Source: Lactarius indigo
Lineage: Eukaryota; Basidiomycota; Agaricomycetes; Russulales; Russulaceae
Direction: 5' to 3'
DNA length: 64,000 nt
NCBI GenBank assembly: GCA_025766275.1
Contig: JAFKAC010000002.1
Coordinates: 1,798,001 to 1,862,000, forward strand
The position numbers and the translations under genes were made by a program. Below are positions 48,342 through 60,463 of the stretch, one piece after another. The notes beneath the pieces are model-generated. The model saw only the letters and a program-made list of their open reading frames with translations, searched no databases and was not told the DNA's origin. Positions within the stretch are counted from its first letter, which is position 1; the number at the start of each line of letters is the position of its first letter.

Positions 48342-51300
48342 ACCCATCGGCCTGGGTGAGGGCTTTAAATTGTAATTCTGTAATCATGACGCGCTTTCGT
48401 TCTCTTCGAATTCCAGTCTCGATTCGCACGAATTACCGAATGGCCGATATAAAAGCATTAGTCGATTCAGGGGCAACCGACAACTTCATACATCCAGACT
48501 TCGCCAGAAAATTGGGGATCGGGACCCAGCTCTTATCCAAACCACGGAAGATCTGGAACATAGATAACACAGAAAACAAAGCTGGGTCTATCACTCACTT
48601 CACCGACCTAGACGTATACGCCAAAGGACATCACAGGACCATGCGCTTCCTCATTACCAACCTTGGGAACGAGGAAATTGTCTTAGGATACCCCTGGTTA
48701 GCAACTTACGAGCCCACTATCAACTGGCGAGACGTGGTGATACACGAGGAAATCATGCCGGTCGTGATCAGTACACAGGATAGTCCACACCGTCACACTG
48801 TCATTGCAGCTGCGCTCACCAATGATGAAAAGGAGGGAATCATCCTCGACATGGATGAAGACGACATATACTTGCGGGCAACTACGTCCACGGAACTGGC
48901 TATCCAAGCAAAAACAGGAGAAGAAACTGTAGAACTGCTGGCAGTATACGCAGCCTTCGAAAGGCTCTTCAGCGAAGAAGCGTCTCAATGATTTCCCCCA
49001 GCAAGGCCCTGGGATCATGCCATCGACTTTAAACCCGACACCCCGGCCGCGATCGACTGCAAGATATATCCATTAACGCAGGAGGAAGAGGGGAAGCTCA
49101 AGGAGTTCCTAGACGAAAAACTAAAGCAAGGATATCTCCGACCGTCCATCTCCCCGTACGCCTCATCATTTTTCTTCGTTAAAAAGAAGGACGGAAAACT
49201 ACGTCCTGTGCAGGATTACCGCATCATCAATTCACATACCATACGCAATCAGTATCCACTCCCCCTCATCCAGGATCTTATTTATGACCTCAGTAACGCT
49301 CATATTTATACGAAACTCGACATTCGCTGGGGGTACAACAACGTCCGCATACGAGACGGTGATCAGGAAAAGGCGGCCTTCAAGACCAAATTTGGCCTTT
49401 TTGAACCAACGGTCATGTTCTTTGGCCTTACTAACTCGCCAGCCACCTTTCAGACCATGATGAACCACATCTACCGTGACACCATTGCGAAACACGAATC
49501 GCGGGGGACGGTCATCTGGGTCTACATGGACGACATTGGGATCGCCACTTGGGAAGGCTTCACGTCGGCTGATCATATCGACGCCGTAACTGACATTCTC
49601 CGCGTTGCCCAGGACCACGATCTCTACTTTAAACTCGAGAAATGCCTCTTTCATCAACCGCGGATGGATTACCTGGGGGTAATCCTTGAAAAGGGGGTAA
49701 CACGCATGGATCCAGTAAAAGTCCGCGGCATCAGAGACTGGCCAACTCCAACGAAGGTCAGAGATGTACGGTCCTTTTTGGGCTTCTGTAACTTTTACCG
49801 CCTCTTCATCCGCGGTTTCGCAACCCACGCGAGGCCATTAAACCGACTCACCCGAAAAGATACAGAGTGGAAATGGACAGAAGACGAAGACCGCGCGTTC
49901 AAGACCCTCAAACGCCTCGTCACTGAGGAACCAGTATTGGCACATCCCAATTTACAGGACCAATTCGAGTTAGAAGTTGATGCGTCCGGATTCGCGGTAG
50001 GTGCCGTGCTTCTACAAAAGAAAAATGACGGTCGCAAGCACCCGATAGGGTATTACTCAGCCACCCTGAACGAAGCTGAACGCAATTACGACATCTACGA
50101 TCTGGAGCTCCTAGCCATCGTCAAAGCCCTTCGACATTGGAGACCCCTGCTTGCAGGATCCCCACACAAAATCAAGATCTTTTCCGACCACCTCAACCTT
50201 CAATACTGGAAGACCCCGCAAAAGATCAGCCGACGGGTCGCCAGAGAAGTACTGGAACTGATGGAATACGACTTCGAGATTCATCATATCAAGGGAAAGA
50301 ACAATGGCAGGGCGGACGCCCTATCCAGACGACCAGATTATGACCAGGGAGAAGGAGATAATCAAGGTGTGGTGGTCTTACCCCCCGAAGTATTCATACG
50401 AGCTGCTAATACCGCACGCGCCCTGGAAATACACCCAATGCTACAAACACCGAGGTGACAACAGGATCCAAAAATCGTCCAGGGATGGATTGATGCCCAC
50501 CAGCTGAAGAAGATCGAAGGAGAATGGTATAAGGACGGGCGACTGGTAATCACAGGGCCCATGTCCACATACAGGGCCATAATACACGATCACCACGACC
50601 TCCCTGTCCATGGACATCCAGGCATCAGCCGAACTCAGCGGATAGTGGAACGCCACTACTGGTGGCCACACATCCGTCGAGACGTATACGAATATGTTAC
50701 AGGGTGCGCTGATTGCCAGCGGAACAAAGTCAACACAAGACCAACGCATGCGCCACTGCACCCCATCACTGCAGTGGCCGACGCCCCCCCTTTTCACACC
50801 ATCGCACTGGATTTCATCACTAAATTACCAACGTCCCAGTCCTACGACAGTATTCTCACCATCACCGATCACGACTGCAGCAAGGCCTCAATATTTATTC
50901 CATGTAACGAAGAAATCACGGCCGAAGAAACCGCTATTCTGTACGTTAATCACGTGTTTAAACGGTTTGGACTGCTGCGTAAAATTATCAGCGACCGCGA
51001 TCCCCGATTCACATCTAAATTCACCAAAGAAGTATGTCGAATCCTAGGCATTCAGCAGAACGTCTCGACGGCGTATCACCCGCAAACCGACGGACAGTCA
51101 GAACGGACCAATCAATGGCTAGAACAGTATCTACGGTTCTGGGCCAACGAGCGTCAAGATAACTGGGCGGCATACCTCCCCATAGCAGAATTCGCTCACA
51201 ACAACTGGCCCCACGAACATACAAAGCAATCGCCGTTCATGCTACTTATGGGCTACAACCCAACAGCCGATTGGACGGATGGGCCATCCCCTATTCCAAA

Positions 51301-53059
51301 CGTCATCACCCGACTCACGCAACTTAAGGAGGCACGACAGCTGGCCCAGACCCTCATCAAAAAGGCCCAGGATAGCTGGGTGAAACACCGAAGCACCCCA
51401 AAATATCAAATAGGCGACCAAGTGTGGTTAGAAGGAAAACATCTTCGAACCAATCAACCCACGGCAAAACTCGCGGCGCGACGCCACGGCCCCTTTAAGG
51501 TGGTTCAGGTGATGTCCCCATACAATTATCGTCTCGAGCTTCCCACGCAGTGGAGCATCCACCCGGTGTTTCACATAGATCTTCTCACGCCGTACAAAAG
51601 CACGACCATACACGGCGAAAATTTCCCTCGACCGCCACCGGATCTTGTGGAGGGAGAAGAAGAATACGAAGTCGAGGCCGTTCTGGACTCACGGCACATC
51701 GGCCGCCGAAAGAAACTCCAATATCTCATCAAATGGAAGGGATATCCCGACTCGGAGAATCAGTGGGTCGATAAGGAAGACGTTTTTGCTCCGGAAGCAA
51801 TAGAGGCGTATCAGACGGCCCGGACAACAACACGAAGACTTAAAAGCGAGACCGAAGGGGGTCAGGGAGAGTATCACTCCTACATTCGATCCACTTCTAC
51901 GTCTATGCCCACTTCTCCCCTCAGACATGTCACCACGGCGATCCTCCTCGACCAAGTCGCACAAGACGCCGCCGCCATCATCCAAGACGACGAAGAAACC
52001 GTGGTTCCAGCGGTCCAGCTCACTCCGTACACACCTGCAAACGTGCGAACGGGGCATATCACCGCTCAAGAATGGGCTGGCCTCCTACAGAGGTTCCCAG
52101 ACCCCATGCGCCAGCCCAGCAACGAGCAGCAGCATGCCGTCGCTCACATCTTCCGAGATGACAGCGGGGCGCGGGAACCCATCGCAATCATCCCCCCAGA
52201 CGACGCTCTTATCGGTATTAGGGGAGTTTTCCCGGCCGATCGATCTAACAAGGGACCGGGAGGAGACGGAGGCAGAGGAGGTCTGGCGGAGGACGGCTCA
52301 GGAGTGGGCCAGAGAACAGTTGAGGTTGGCGCAGGAGAAATTGAGCGAGTTGCGGCAGCGCAGGCAGCGATGCCGGACCAAGCTGACCATGACGACGGAG
52401 ATTACTACCCGGTCAGCCACCCCCTCCTTCGAACGAACCGCGACTCTGCTGATCCCGGAATCACCCCGTGGCTCTTGCACACCGACGGAACCCCCATGTC
52501 TCGAGGACGTGTGCGACTGCCCGGCGTCGCACTACACACCACCATTACGCGCGACGACGACCCCGCGCAGGTCCTTGCGCCTGAAGGGTTCCGGGCGAAT
52601 CGACAGCCCCATCACATTCACTTCCCCATCACCGGGCCGGACGGAGTAGAGCTACAAGCAAGTCACGTGCAGATCGTCGGAGGTGCGAATCCCTTCATCC
52701 TGGGGGTTATCCCCGGATCCCCTTATCTTTATGGCAAACCCCTCTACGCCACTCCTCACCTCTCGGCTGCGAACCGCGCCTTCATCGCCCACGAGGATCT
52801 TGTGATCCTCGCCGCCGACAAACTCACGGACTGCGCGCTTAACCGCATCGGGGATGAGTCCCTGGTTGCGGAGGTGACGCGGTATCGTGCCGCAGCACAC
52901 GAAGAGTCGCGCTTGCAAGCACACATTCGTCAGCTCCGCGGCATGATCCTCATCGCCCGAGAAGATAAGATGGACTGCGTATACCGGCTGGAGCAGGCGG
53001 ACGTGTTCCGACGCATTGAAGACGAGCAGCGCGAGTGGATCGCACGGGACTTCCAGTGA
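48323..53059 (+). pseudogene. Element D Pol: protease, RT, RNase H, integrase, chromodomain, extension; two TGA codons
   Basis: Entered by -1 frameshift at GGGTTTT (48323-48329). Protease LVDSGATDNF; RT VYMDDIGIATW; RNase [17 protein letters not shown]; integrase HYWWPHIRRDV, CADCQRNK, LDFITKLP, ISDRDPRF, GQSERTNQ; GPF module; chromodomain near 51660-51810 (YEVEAVLDSRHIGRR, LIKWKGYPDSENQWV); then the ~400-residue extension ending near REWIARDFQ. TGA codons at 48989 and 50456 interrupt the frame. The integrase-chromodomain junction is CGA (51311), in contrast to the TGA of B, C and C'. Confidence 0.9.
51927..52649 (+). CDS. Overlapping +1-frame ORF in D pol, unknown function
   Basis: 240 codons, start MSPRRSSSTK and end SPSPGRTE, colinear with the C ORF (238 codons). 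Shared blocks are the Trp/Glu/Arg-rich helix (EVWRRTAQEWAREQLRLAQ), TPSFERTATLLIP, and RRSLRLKGSGRIDSPI. It stays open although D has three nonsense codons elsewhere. No family recognised. Confidence 0.5.
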   Translation: MSPRRSSSTKSHKTPPPSSKTTKKPWFQRSSSLRTHLQTCERGISPLKNGLASYRGSQTPCASPATSSSMPSLTSSEMTAGRGNPSQSSPQTTLLSVLGEFSRPIDLTRDREETEAEEVWRRTAQEWAREQLRLAQEKLSELRQRRQRCRTKLTMTTEITTRSATPSFERTATLLIPESPRGSCTPTEPPCLEDVCDCPASHYTPPLRATTTPRRSLRLKGSGRIDSPITFTSPSPGRTE

Positions 53060-53089
53060 GTCTGGAGTCTCACGCTGAAAAGGGGGTGA

Positions 53090-53564
53090 TGTTACGCTCT
53101 CGTTGTGGACCCTTACTGTACCGGTTGCAGCTACGGCGGTAAGGTATATTAGTTGCGGACTTACTTACGGTGATACGATAGGCGATACGGGTGTGATAGC
53201 TGACTGAGCGGTGCCTCTGTGACTCGATACTAGTACAGGTACTAGTAGTATTAGTTTTGCGTTATTTCTGCGATACGTTGGACGCTACCTACAGTGACTC
53301 ATAGCAGCGCTTCTAAGCCTGCTCGTATGTGTATTTAAACTGTCTTGTGAAGACCAAGATACGCCATCTTGGTCTTCTTCAATCGTCACTTCTTGCTTCC
53401 TCGCCTGTTCGCCTCTATTCGAGATAGAGAGTCGTCTATTCATAGTGTCTTCGAACATCTATCAAAAACTGCCTGCGTGCCATACGCCTTCGGCGTGATC
53501 AGCTAAGTCAAAGAAGTCGCCTTTATCTAAGCTCAAGTCGAGCTAACGCTGTGACGGCGTTACA
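53090..53564 (+). repeat. 3' LTR of element D
   Basis: 475 bp, preceded by the polypurine tract AAAAGGGGGTGA. One visible difference from the 5' LTR, at a CpG. Confidence 0.92.
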
Positions 53565-54800
53565 ACTTTCTTCATGAAATTCAACATTCGCTGGGGCTAC
53601 AATAACATTTGGATTAAGGACGGCAATCAGTGGAAAGCCACATTTAAAATGCCTTGAGGTCTCTTCGAACCGATGGTAATGTACTTCAGGCTCACAAATT
53701 TGCCAGCCACCTTTGACCGGGCCATGAATCGCATCTTTCACTCGCTCTTGAACAAGTATCCTGCAGAACTCTTCATCTATATGGATGACATTCTCATAGC
53801 CACCACTCGAGATCTTGCCTGACATCAACTCATCGTTCATGCCATTTTACAGGTTCTCTTAGACGAAAGTTACTTCTTGAAACTCTCTAAGTGTGAATTC
53901 GAACAAATGGAGATGGACTATCTTGGCATGACCATCACTAACAGCACCATACACATGGGACTGGACAAAATCTCAGGTCTGCATGATTGGCCACGTACTC
54001 TCACTACAGTTAAACAAGTTCGCAGCATACTAGGCATCTTAGGATACCAACGCCCATTCATCCCACGATATGCACACCTTGTGCAACCTCTTACACAGCT
54101 TCTGCGCAAAGACGTCCCTTTTGTCTGGACCGCAGAATGTACAAACACCCTTGACACACTGCTCACTCTTGCTTGCTCCTGGCCTGCCCTCCGTCAGCTG
54201 GACCCCAACCTCCCTTATTTGATTCAAACCAACGCCTCTTTATATGCTATTGGCGCCATCCTTACCCAACCTGACTCTCATAACAAACCTCAGGTTGTTG
54301 GCTATTACTCCCAGGCATTCTCCGCAGCTGAACAAAATTACAATGTATACGACCGTGAATTCCTGGCCCTTGTACATGGTCTGGAACATTGGCGACACCT
54401 CCTTGTTGCCGCCCGTCACCCTGTTACTGTCTTTACCAATCACGCCAATCTTCTTCACTATCGTTCTCCCCAACACATCAATCGATGCATTGCGCATCTT
54501 GTCAATATTTTGGCTGATTACGACCTTCACCTCCGCCACGTACCTGGTCCCACCTTACATGCTGACACTCTGTCCCATCATCCGTCTCTCACCCCAACGA
54601 CTGATGATAACACTGGTGTTGTAGTCCTGCCCGATGCTTACTTTATCAACGTTGCCCGTACAACTTCGCTTGATGACCACTGCTGCCAACTCCAAGTTAC
54701 CCATCTTCCCAATGATTGGGTCAATTGCTATCAGCTCACGCGATCCATCAATGCTCCACATTGCTCCACATCTTGCATATCACCACGATCACCTTGTGGT
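53565..54800 (+). pseudogene. Element E reverse transcriptase (C-terminal part) and RNase H
   Basis: Resumes at NIRWGYNN; YMDD box in FIYMDDILIATT (about 53775); RNase H LIQTNASLYAIGAILTQ, YNVYDREFLALVHGLEHWRHLL, FTNHANLLHYRSP. TGA codons at about 53655 and 53818 break it. A frameshift near 54760 separates it from integrase. Confidence 0.87.
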
Positions 54801-55947
54801 CGTGGACAACCTCCTGCTTAGGAGGGGGGTGATTGAATCATTTCATGATTCAATTACTGCCGGACACCCCAGCCAAACAAAAACACTTGATGCCATACAA
54901 CAACACTATTGGTGGCCTAACATGAGGAAGGATATCATCAATTATGTCACAGGCTGCCATGTATGTCAGTCCAACAAAAACCTGCTGAATCACCCAAAAC
55001 CACCGATATCTCCCATCTACCCATCGGAGTCCATGCTACCCTTTCAGGTTGTTGCTCTCGATTTCATCACTAAACTTCCCAAATCAGGAAAATATGATAC
55101 AATCCTCACAATATCAGATCAAGGATGTTCTAAGGCAAGCATCTTCATACCTTGTCGAGAAGCAAGCAATGCTGCACTGGTAGCAGCACTTTATCTGCAA
55201 CACGTAGTGCCTCATTACGGACTCCCCTCTAAGGTCATATCAGATCGCGATCCGTGGTTTACAGCCTCATTCTCGAGGGCATTGTGCGCCACCCTAGATG
55301 TGGAACAAAACATCAGTACCGCCTATCATCCACAAACGGATGGGCAATCTGAGCGTACTAACCAACATCTAGAGCAATACTTATGCATCTTTTCCAATTA
55401 CCAACAAGACGACTGGTCCCAATGGCTGCCCATCGTGCAATATACGCTCAACGCCTGGAGATCCGAAACTACAAACAAAACACCTTTTGAACTCCTTATC
55501 GGCTTCACTCCCTGCGTACACCAGCCCCCAACTGCCACTTTGTTGTCACCAGATGCCACAAAATGTCTCGATCGCTTAAAAGAGGTTCGATCACAGGCCA
55601 AGGAAGTGATGAAATCTGTGCAGTTATCATGGGTGAAAGATACATGCTATCAACCCTATCATATCGGTGACAAGGTATGGCTGGAGGTGACAAATCTAAA
55701 AACAACACACCCAACTGCCAAACTAGCACCACAACGTTATGGCCCCTTCCTTATCTCAAGTCGCATCTCTGATGTCACGTATGGACTGAAACTACCAGCT
55801 ATGTGGCGTATCCATAATACGTTCCATGCAGGATTACTAACACTGTGTAAAACCACCAGTATCAATGGTAAAGAAGCCCAGAACCCACCTCCGGAGCTTA
55901 TTGAAGGAGAAGAAGAGTGGGAAGTTGAACAACTTCTCGACTATTGA
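54634..55947 (+). pseudogene. Element E integrase with remnant chromodomain
   Basis: 437 open codons: HHCC region (HYWWPNMRKD, GCHVCQSNK), DDE triad (LDFITKLPKSGKYDT, ISDRDPWF, GQSERTNQHLEQY), GPF module (QRYGPFLISSRI) and the start of a chromodomain (EEWEVEQLLDY). The chromodomain core reads on after the TGA (MPQYLVWW, VHDSWEPE) with another stop near 55990. Confidence 0.87.
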
Positions 55948-56040
55948 CTCTTCAGACAGCAGAAAATGCCACAATATCTTGTTTGGTGGTAAGGGTACAT
56001 GCCAGTGCATGACAGCTGGGAACCGGAGTCGAATTTATGA

Positions 56041-57590
56041 ATGCCTGATCTTATTCGTGAATATAAAGCCACTCATGTTGCCACCATCTATCTCACCACA
56101 TCTATGGATCCCGACACCCCTCGACACCCCCACAGTACCTGTGGATATCTGATCAAGATACTCCATCCTGGTTGCACGCTCAGGTCAACAGGGAAGTCGA
56201 ATGATGGGCTAACATTGGAGCCACTTACAATGCATTGGAGAACTCACTGTGTTCACATGAAGACATGTGGGGCCTCAGCACGTACATCACACCGCAAGGC
56301 CTACACCGCCATCACTCTCAGGCTCGCACTAACTGATGTCAGCGACTACTTAGAGAAGCGCTCGAGTGCATCACACAGGAAGAGTAGGAAGCCCCATGGG
56401 ATGGACCACAGTCTCCTGTTACCCCGACTGCCATTCCAACATCTGACGTTCCACGGCTTACTCTACCATCGCCCATCAACCATCCATCCCTGCCTCCTCA
56501 ACCCGCCAACCCACAAGGCACTAGTCGACCTCAGCCGCTCCTCACTAACATAGAATGACCAGACCGTAACTGGACGATGACTCTCCTGACGAATGACTAT
56601 CTCATGGAGATACCACTCACCAACGGTTCTCACGGAAGGGTGCCCTACGTACAATACCTTATCGACCAGCATGACTGGCCGGTCATCATCACCACAGAAG
56701 GACAAGGACAGCCGATATACTATGGCCCACTTTTTGCCAAACCTTGTAACAGCCCCAATGATCCCAGTGACACTACCAAGTTCAAAGACATCTTTCGCCC
56801 CAACCATCCAGCGTGGCAGGAAGTAGATCAGGCACTGTATCTGCTAGCTGACCCTGGGATTAGCACAGATGTTTTTCATCTGTGGGCCTCAGTCGTACAA
56901 CGAGATCAATTGGTGGCCCGCATGAAGGAGACTGAACGCACCTGGAGCGAGTGGAGTACGGAGGCGGACAAAATCAATACACACCTGGCCAACGCACGCG
57001 CATTCATGCAGTGACACCCTTTCCTATCTGACCCCATCACTATGACCCTCCAGTTCGCCACGATTTGGATGAACAATACGGACTGTCACCTCGATCACCA
57101 TCACATTCCTGTCATCAGCTCTGCCATCACCCTGCCCATGCCCCCTCACCAACCTCTGCAGACGTACGTGCAAACCGTGCAAGTCACACGACACACACAG
57201 TTCCTGACTCTCCACAAGGAGTCTTCCATTGCCAGCAAAAACACCCACAAAGACCAACATGCGACTCGACATGACTGTCATGGCCTGCCGGCGTGTTCTT
57301 ACTGTGACAACAAGCAGCACCTGTCATTTGAGTGCCGGACACCACACTCACGCTGCGCCGACTGGTGCGTCTGCCATGTACCAACTACACATGCTCACAG
57401 TTGCACTTACTGCGCCTGGCTCGCCATCTTAGGCCACACTGTTGATTGAGAACGTGCCACACAAATAACAGCTCAACTCCGTGCACAACGATGTGGTATG
57501 CCCTATGAGCATCCCTCCCACTACGTCTTTCGCCATGACTACGACTTTTCACATGCTCTAGACTCTGACAATCGAGACAATTGCGTCTAG
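56041..57590 (+). pseudogene. Element E 3' ORF region with Cys/His-rich zinc-knuckle protein, unknown role
   Basis: About 1.5 kb lies between the chromodomain remnant and the 3' LTR. The first part (56041-56553) continues the integrase frame without recognisable domains. A second frame (56577-57590, two TGA codons at about 57012 and 57448) has a hydrophilic N-terminal part, a helical stretch (DQLVARMKETERTWSEWSTE) and a CCHC knuckle CSYCDNKQHLSFEC (about 57297) followed by further Cys/His pairs (CADWCVCHV, HSCTYCAW). The CCHC spacing (CX2CX4HX4C) matches nucleocapsid knuckles, but gag already carries one. Function unknown. Confidence 0.55.
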
Positions 57591-57601
57591 AAGGGGGGCT
57601 A

Positions 57602-57943
57602 TATCACACATACGTGACATCATGGTCACAATGTGGACACGTCACATCGATTGCCAGTGGTATTTCATTCTTCTGCCAGCTCAAATAGCCATGTATCATG
57701 AGATTCTGCCAGCTCATTAGGAGCTTCATAAATACAGAAAACAGTCACAAAAATCACAGTATGTACGAGTACTTAAGGAGTAGTGTAGAGTAGCACAAAA
57801 CTTGTCTACTCTTCATCTTTCAATCTAGTCTGTTACCTTCTCACTTGTGCAAACAAAGTGCCAAGTCAGCATCTTTTATCTGCTTTAAAAAGCAGAATTC
57901 TCAAACACTTGAAAGTCACAGATGGTCAACTGGAACTGTGACA
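57602..57943 (+). repeat. 3' LTR of element E
   Basis: 342 bp, begins TATCACACATACG (TG mutated to TA) and ends GTGACA; preceded by AGAAGGGGGGCTA as polypurine tract. Confidence 0.88.
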
Positions 57944-57948
57944 CACCT

Positions 57949-58505
57949 GCTCCTGGTACCGAATCCGTTATTTTGGTCTAATCGCTGATTGCTCCATTCC
58001 AGTTAGGCTAGCATTCTCAATCATCAGCTGATGACCCCAAGTGAGCAGCCAGCGAACACCAGTGAGACAAAAAAAAAAAACACACACAAGCCCTAGTTTT
58101 TCTGTGTCTACAAGAGATTTTGTTATTCATTACAGTAGACCTAGCAGTAGAGGAAACCAGCATAGGACAACCACCAAAGACAATAACCGAGGCAAAAGAG
58201 TGCCATGGAATTTTCTGGCATAGCAAAATACACATGCACTACATGGCCGAATTCACGCGAGGTCTCCCTAGTTAGACATGCACATGTGTGATGTCTTTGG
58301 CCATGTAGTCTCCAGGTTTATATGCCACACACCATCATTGATTGTCTGCTTTTGCTCGCTTCATTCCATTTCACTTCATTATCTTTGTTTTCTTGGTGCC
58401 TACACTCCAACTTTGGCTGGTTGGAACTCTAGTTGTTTAATTGTTCTGGTTAGACCTCTGGGCTGTTTCATTTGTTTCACGATCAAAAACTGCACGTTGT
58501 TACTG
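57949..58505. other. Intergenic, no recognised gene
   Basis: AT-rich flank of element E. It contains a poly(A) run with CA repeats near 58068-58088. No coding or RNA feature was recognised. Confidence 0.4.
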
Positions 58506-58508
58506 TAA

Positions 58509-60064
58509 GGGCCTGTTTGACACACCTGTTGCGCCATGGTGCATCCACCAAAAAAAAAAAAGTGTCCCATGTATGTGCCATGGGGCAAAGTTGCTGTTTG
58601 GTGCACATTCCACTGAGGGGTTGGCAAAGAGATCCCATGACGCAGCCCTATCAAACTGGCACAGTAAAAATACTTGTTTCCCACTTTTGATTCCCCGTGC
58701 CAACATCACCTGAATCATGACTGTAACCCATGAAACACAATTAGTAATATATTTATTTAGATCTTAATTAAACTTGGTAATACATATATGGCCTTATCTA
58801 CATCACAAAGTGTGCACAAGTTGCTTGTATTTGCATACACTTGTGCACACTCATACACACACACAGAATGAGTGGCATTTTGCATTATTCACTACAACAA
58901 CAATGTCAACATTACTTCTACTACACATGTGATGAGGGCGCACTGTATGAATACTGTATGCATTTGTGAGGTATATGGGTGGTGTACACCCTTGTGGGAT
59001 TGCAGTCAGCCATGAAGTCACAAATACTCAACAAACTTGTTGAGATTGTTGTTGGAATTTGGAAAATACTCGACCCTGGAAATTAGGCTTTTGGGCATCT
59101 TTCAGTAAATTTGGGGCTTAGGGTTCCTCACACTTTTGATCTCAGGTCCGGGAGTTGTTATATTAGGAGACAGGTGTGTTGTGTGAAGCATCACAACAGG
59201 TCGTGCAGACTTCTGCATGGCTCCAAACTTTGTATATGTGTTCTATACATTTGGAGAGATACTACGTTCAAGCAGATAGAGCCACACAAATGTGCATCAT
59301 GCCTGGGAGTACAACATGTGAGAAACTTTGGCAATACATGGACCAGCAACACAACAGATTGTGCACACTTTTGCACCTCATGAAATGTGATGGTCCTTAT
59401 TATACCGGCCATAGATTCATTAAAATCCAGTTGCTAAGTGTGCGCGTGAGTGCTGCATGCTCAGGAACTCAAACAGAGGGCCTCGTTGAGCCCAGCTGAG
59501 ATCTGAAGTCCTGGGAAAGTTCTTCTCTATTTTTTAAAGTAATAAATACAGGGAATTTATATAAGTACAGGTATTGATATAATGTGCAATTGCTGGAGTG
59601 GAGACCAGGGGGCAACTGAGGGAGGTCACAAAACCATCGGAAATGTAGTGCGGGAAAAGTCCAAGTTGTCCAAAGCCAGTGGAACATGGTGTGAAAAAGT
59701 GTGAGCCAGTTGAGCAGTGGAGGAGAGTGACAAGCCCTTCTGAATCGTCCAGAGTATAGCTCAAGTGACATCCAAGGTACTTATGCAAGTGTGCAACCTT
59801 GTGCTCAAACATTTGAACAGGGAGGGCCACTAACAATCTCAATATTGTTATTACTAATGTCTTCAATAACAGTGACTAGTCACCTCTGTGATGCATTGTC
59901 ACCACACATGATGGATGCATGGGACAAAAACAATGTATTTACTTTTGGTGCAGAGGGGCATTCAGAGACATGGAATGTCACCCCATGGGAACTCATTCCC
60001 CCAACCGGGGGAATGCATTCTCATGTTGCGCCGTGATGCTGCATTCCCTGCACCGAACAGGCCC
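58509..60064. mobile_element. Degenerate PIF/Harbinger-like DNA transposon or MITE (TSD TAA)
   Basis: The left end GGGCCTGTTTG and right end CGAACAGGCCC form a short terminal inverted repeat, flanked on both sides by TAA (58506-58508, 60065-60067), as typical of PIF/Harbinger elements. The 1556-bp interior is AT-rich, has an A12 run near 58550 and no frame with transposase motifs, so it is non-autonomous or decayed. Confidence 0.6.
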
Positions 60065-60067
60065 TAA

Positions 60068-60463
60068 TTGTTGTGCCTACCTATGTACACCCATCAAAAA
60101 ATACAATAGGGGTGCAATGCTCATCGTGCTAACTAACACAAGTTGCAAACATGTTAAAAATTGTTTGACCCTGTCTGCAATTGCCGCATAAGACCAACTT
60201 TCGATTGAGCATCAATCCAGTTTTCTGGCTCTAATCAGCTGTGTACTAGTGGGCAGATAGACCCCTTGTGAATTGCATGGGGGAATTCTCTTTTCTTTCC
60301 CCTCCATATGTACTGTCCTCTGCAAGGTAGTAAAATTTTAGAGTAAAATTATTTTTTTCTCATGTGGCTAGTTGGTCCCCCATTGGGCAATCAATGTGTG
60401 TGTGTCTGATCTTGCAATGTGACACAATTGTTGAGAAAAGTGTTCACTAGCTTGTCTGCCCCC
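60068..60463. other. Intergenic region upstream of the Myb gene
   Basis: AT-rich, with runs such as a T7 tract near 60350 and a short TG repeat near 60397. Probably the promoter of the downstream Myb gene; an additional 5' exon cannot be excluded. Confidence 0.4.

Larger units (their letters stand above)
45847..53564 (+). mobile_element. Ty3/gypsy chromovirus D, recent insertion in element E RT
   Basis: LTRs 45847-46321 and 53090-53564 (475 bp each) differ visibly at one base (TCTCGC against TCTTGC). The flanks share ACTT (45843-45846, 53565-53568), extended to ACTTT if the first T of the LTR is shared. Gag and pol are complete except for three TGA codons (48090, 48989, 50456). Confidence 0.94.
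43127..57943 (+). mobile_element. Ty3/gypsy element E, split by element D (TSD CACCT)
   Basis: LTRs 43127-43466 and 57602-57943, flanked by CACCT (43122-43126 and 57944-57948). The element is about 7.1 kb without D. Gag, protease and RT appear to share one frame, unlike A-D. The PBS AAGAGTAGAC (43468-43477) is complementary to GTCTACTCTT (43327-43336) in the LTR, so this family also seems self-primed. It is heavily decayed. Confidence 0.9.

Noticed and set aside
59534..59866. 110-codon ORF within the Harbinger-like repeat
   Set aside because: No transposase motif or other recognisable feature; AT-rich chance ORF.
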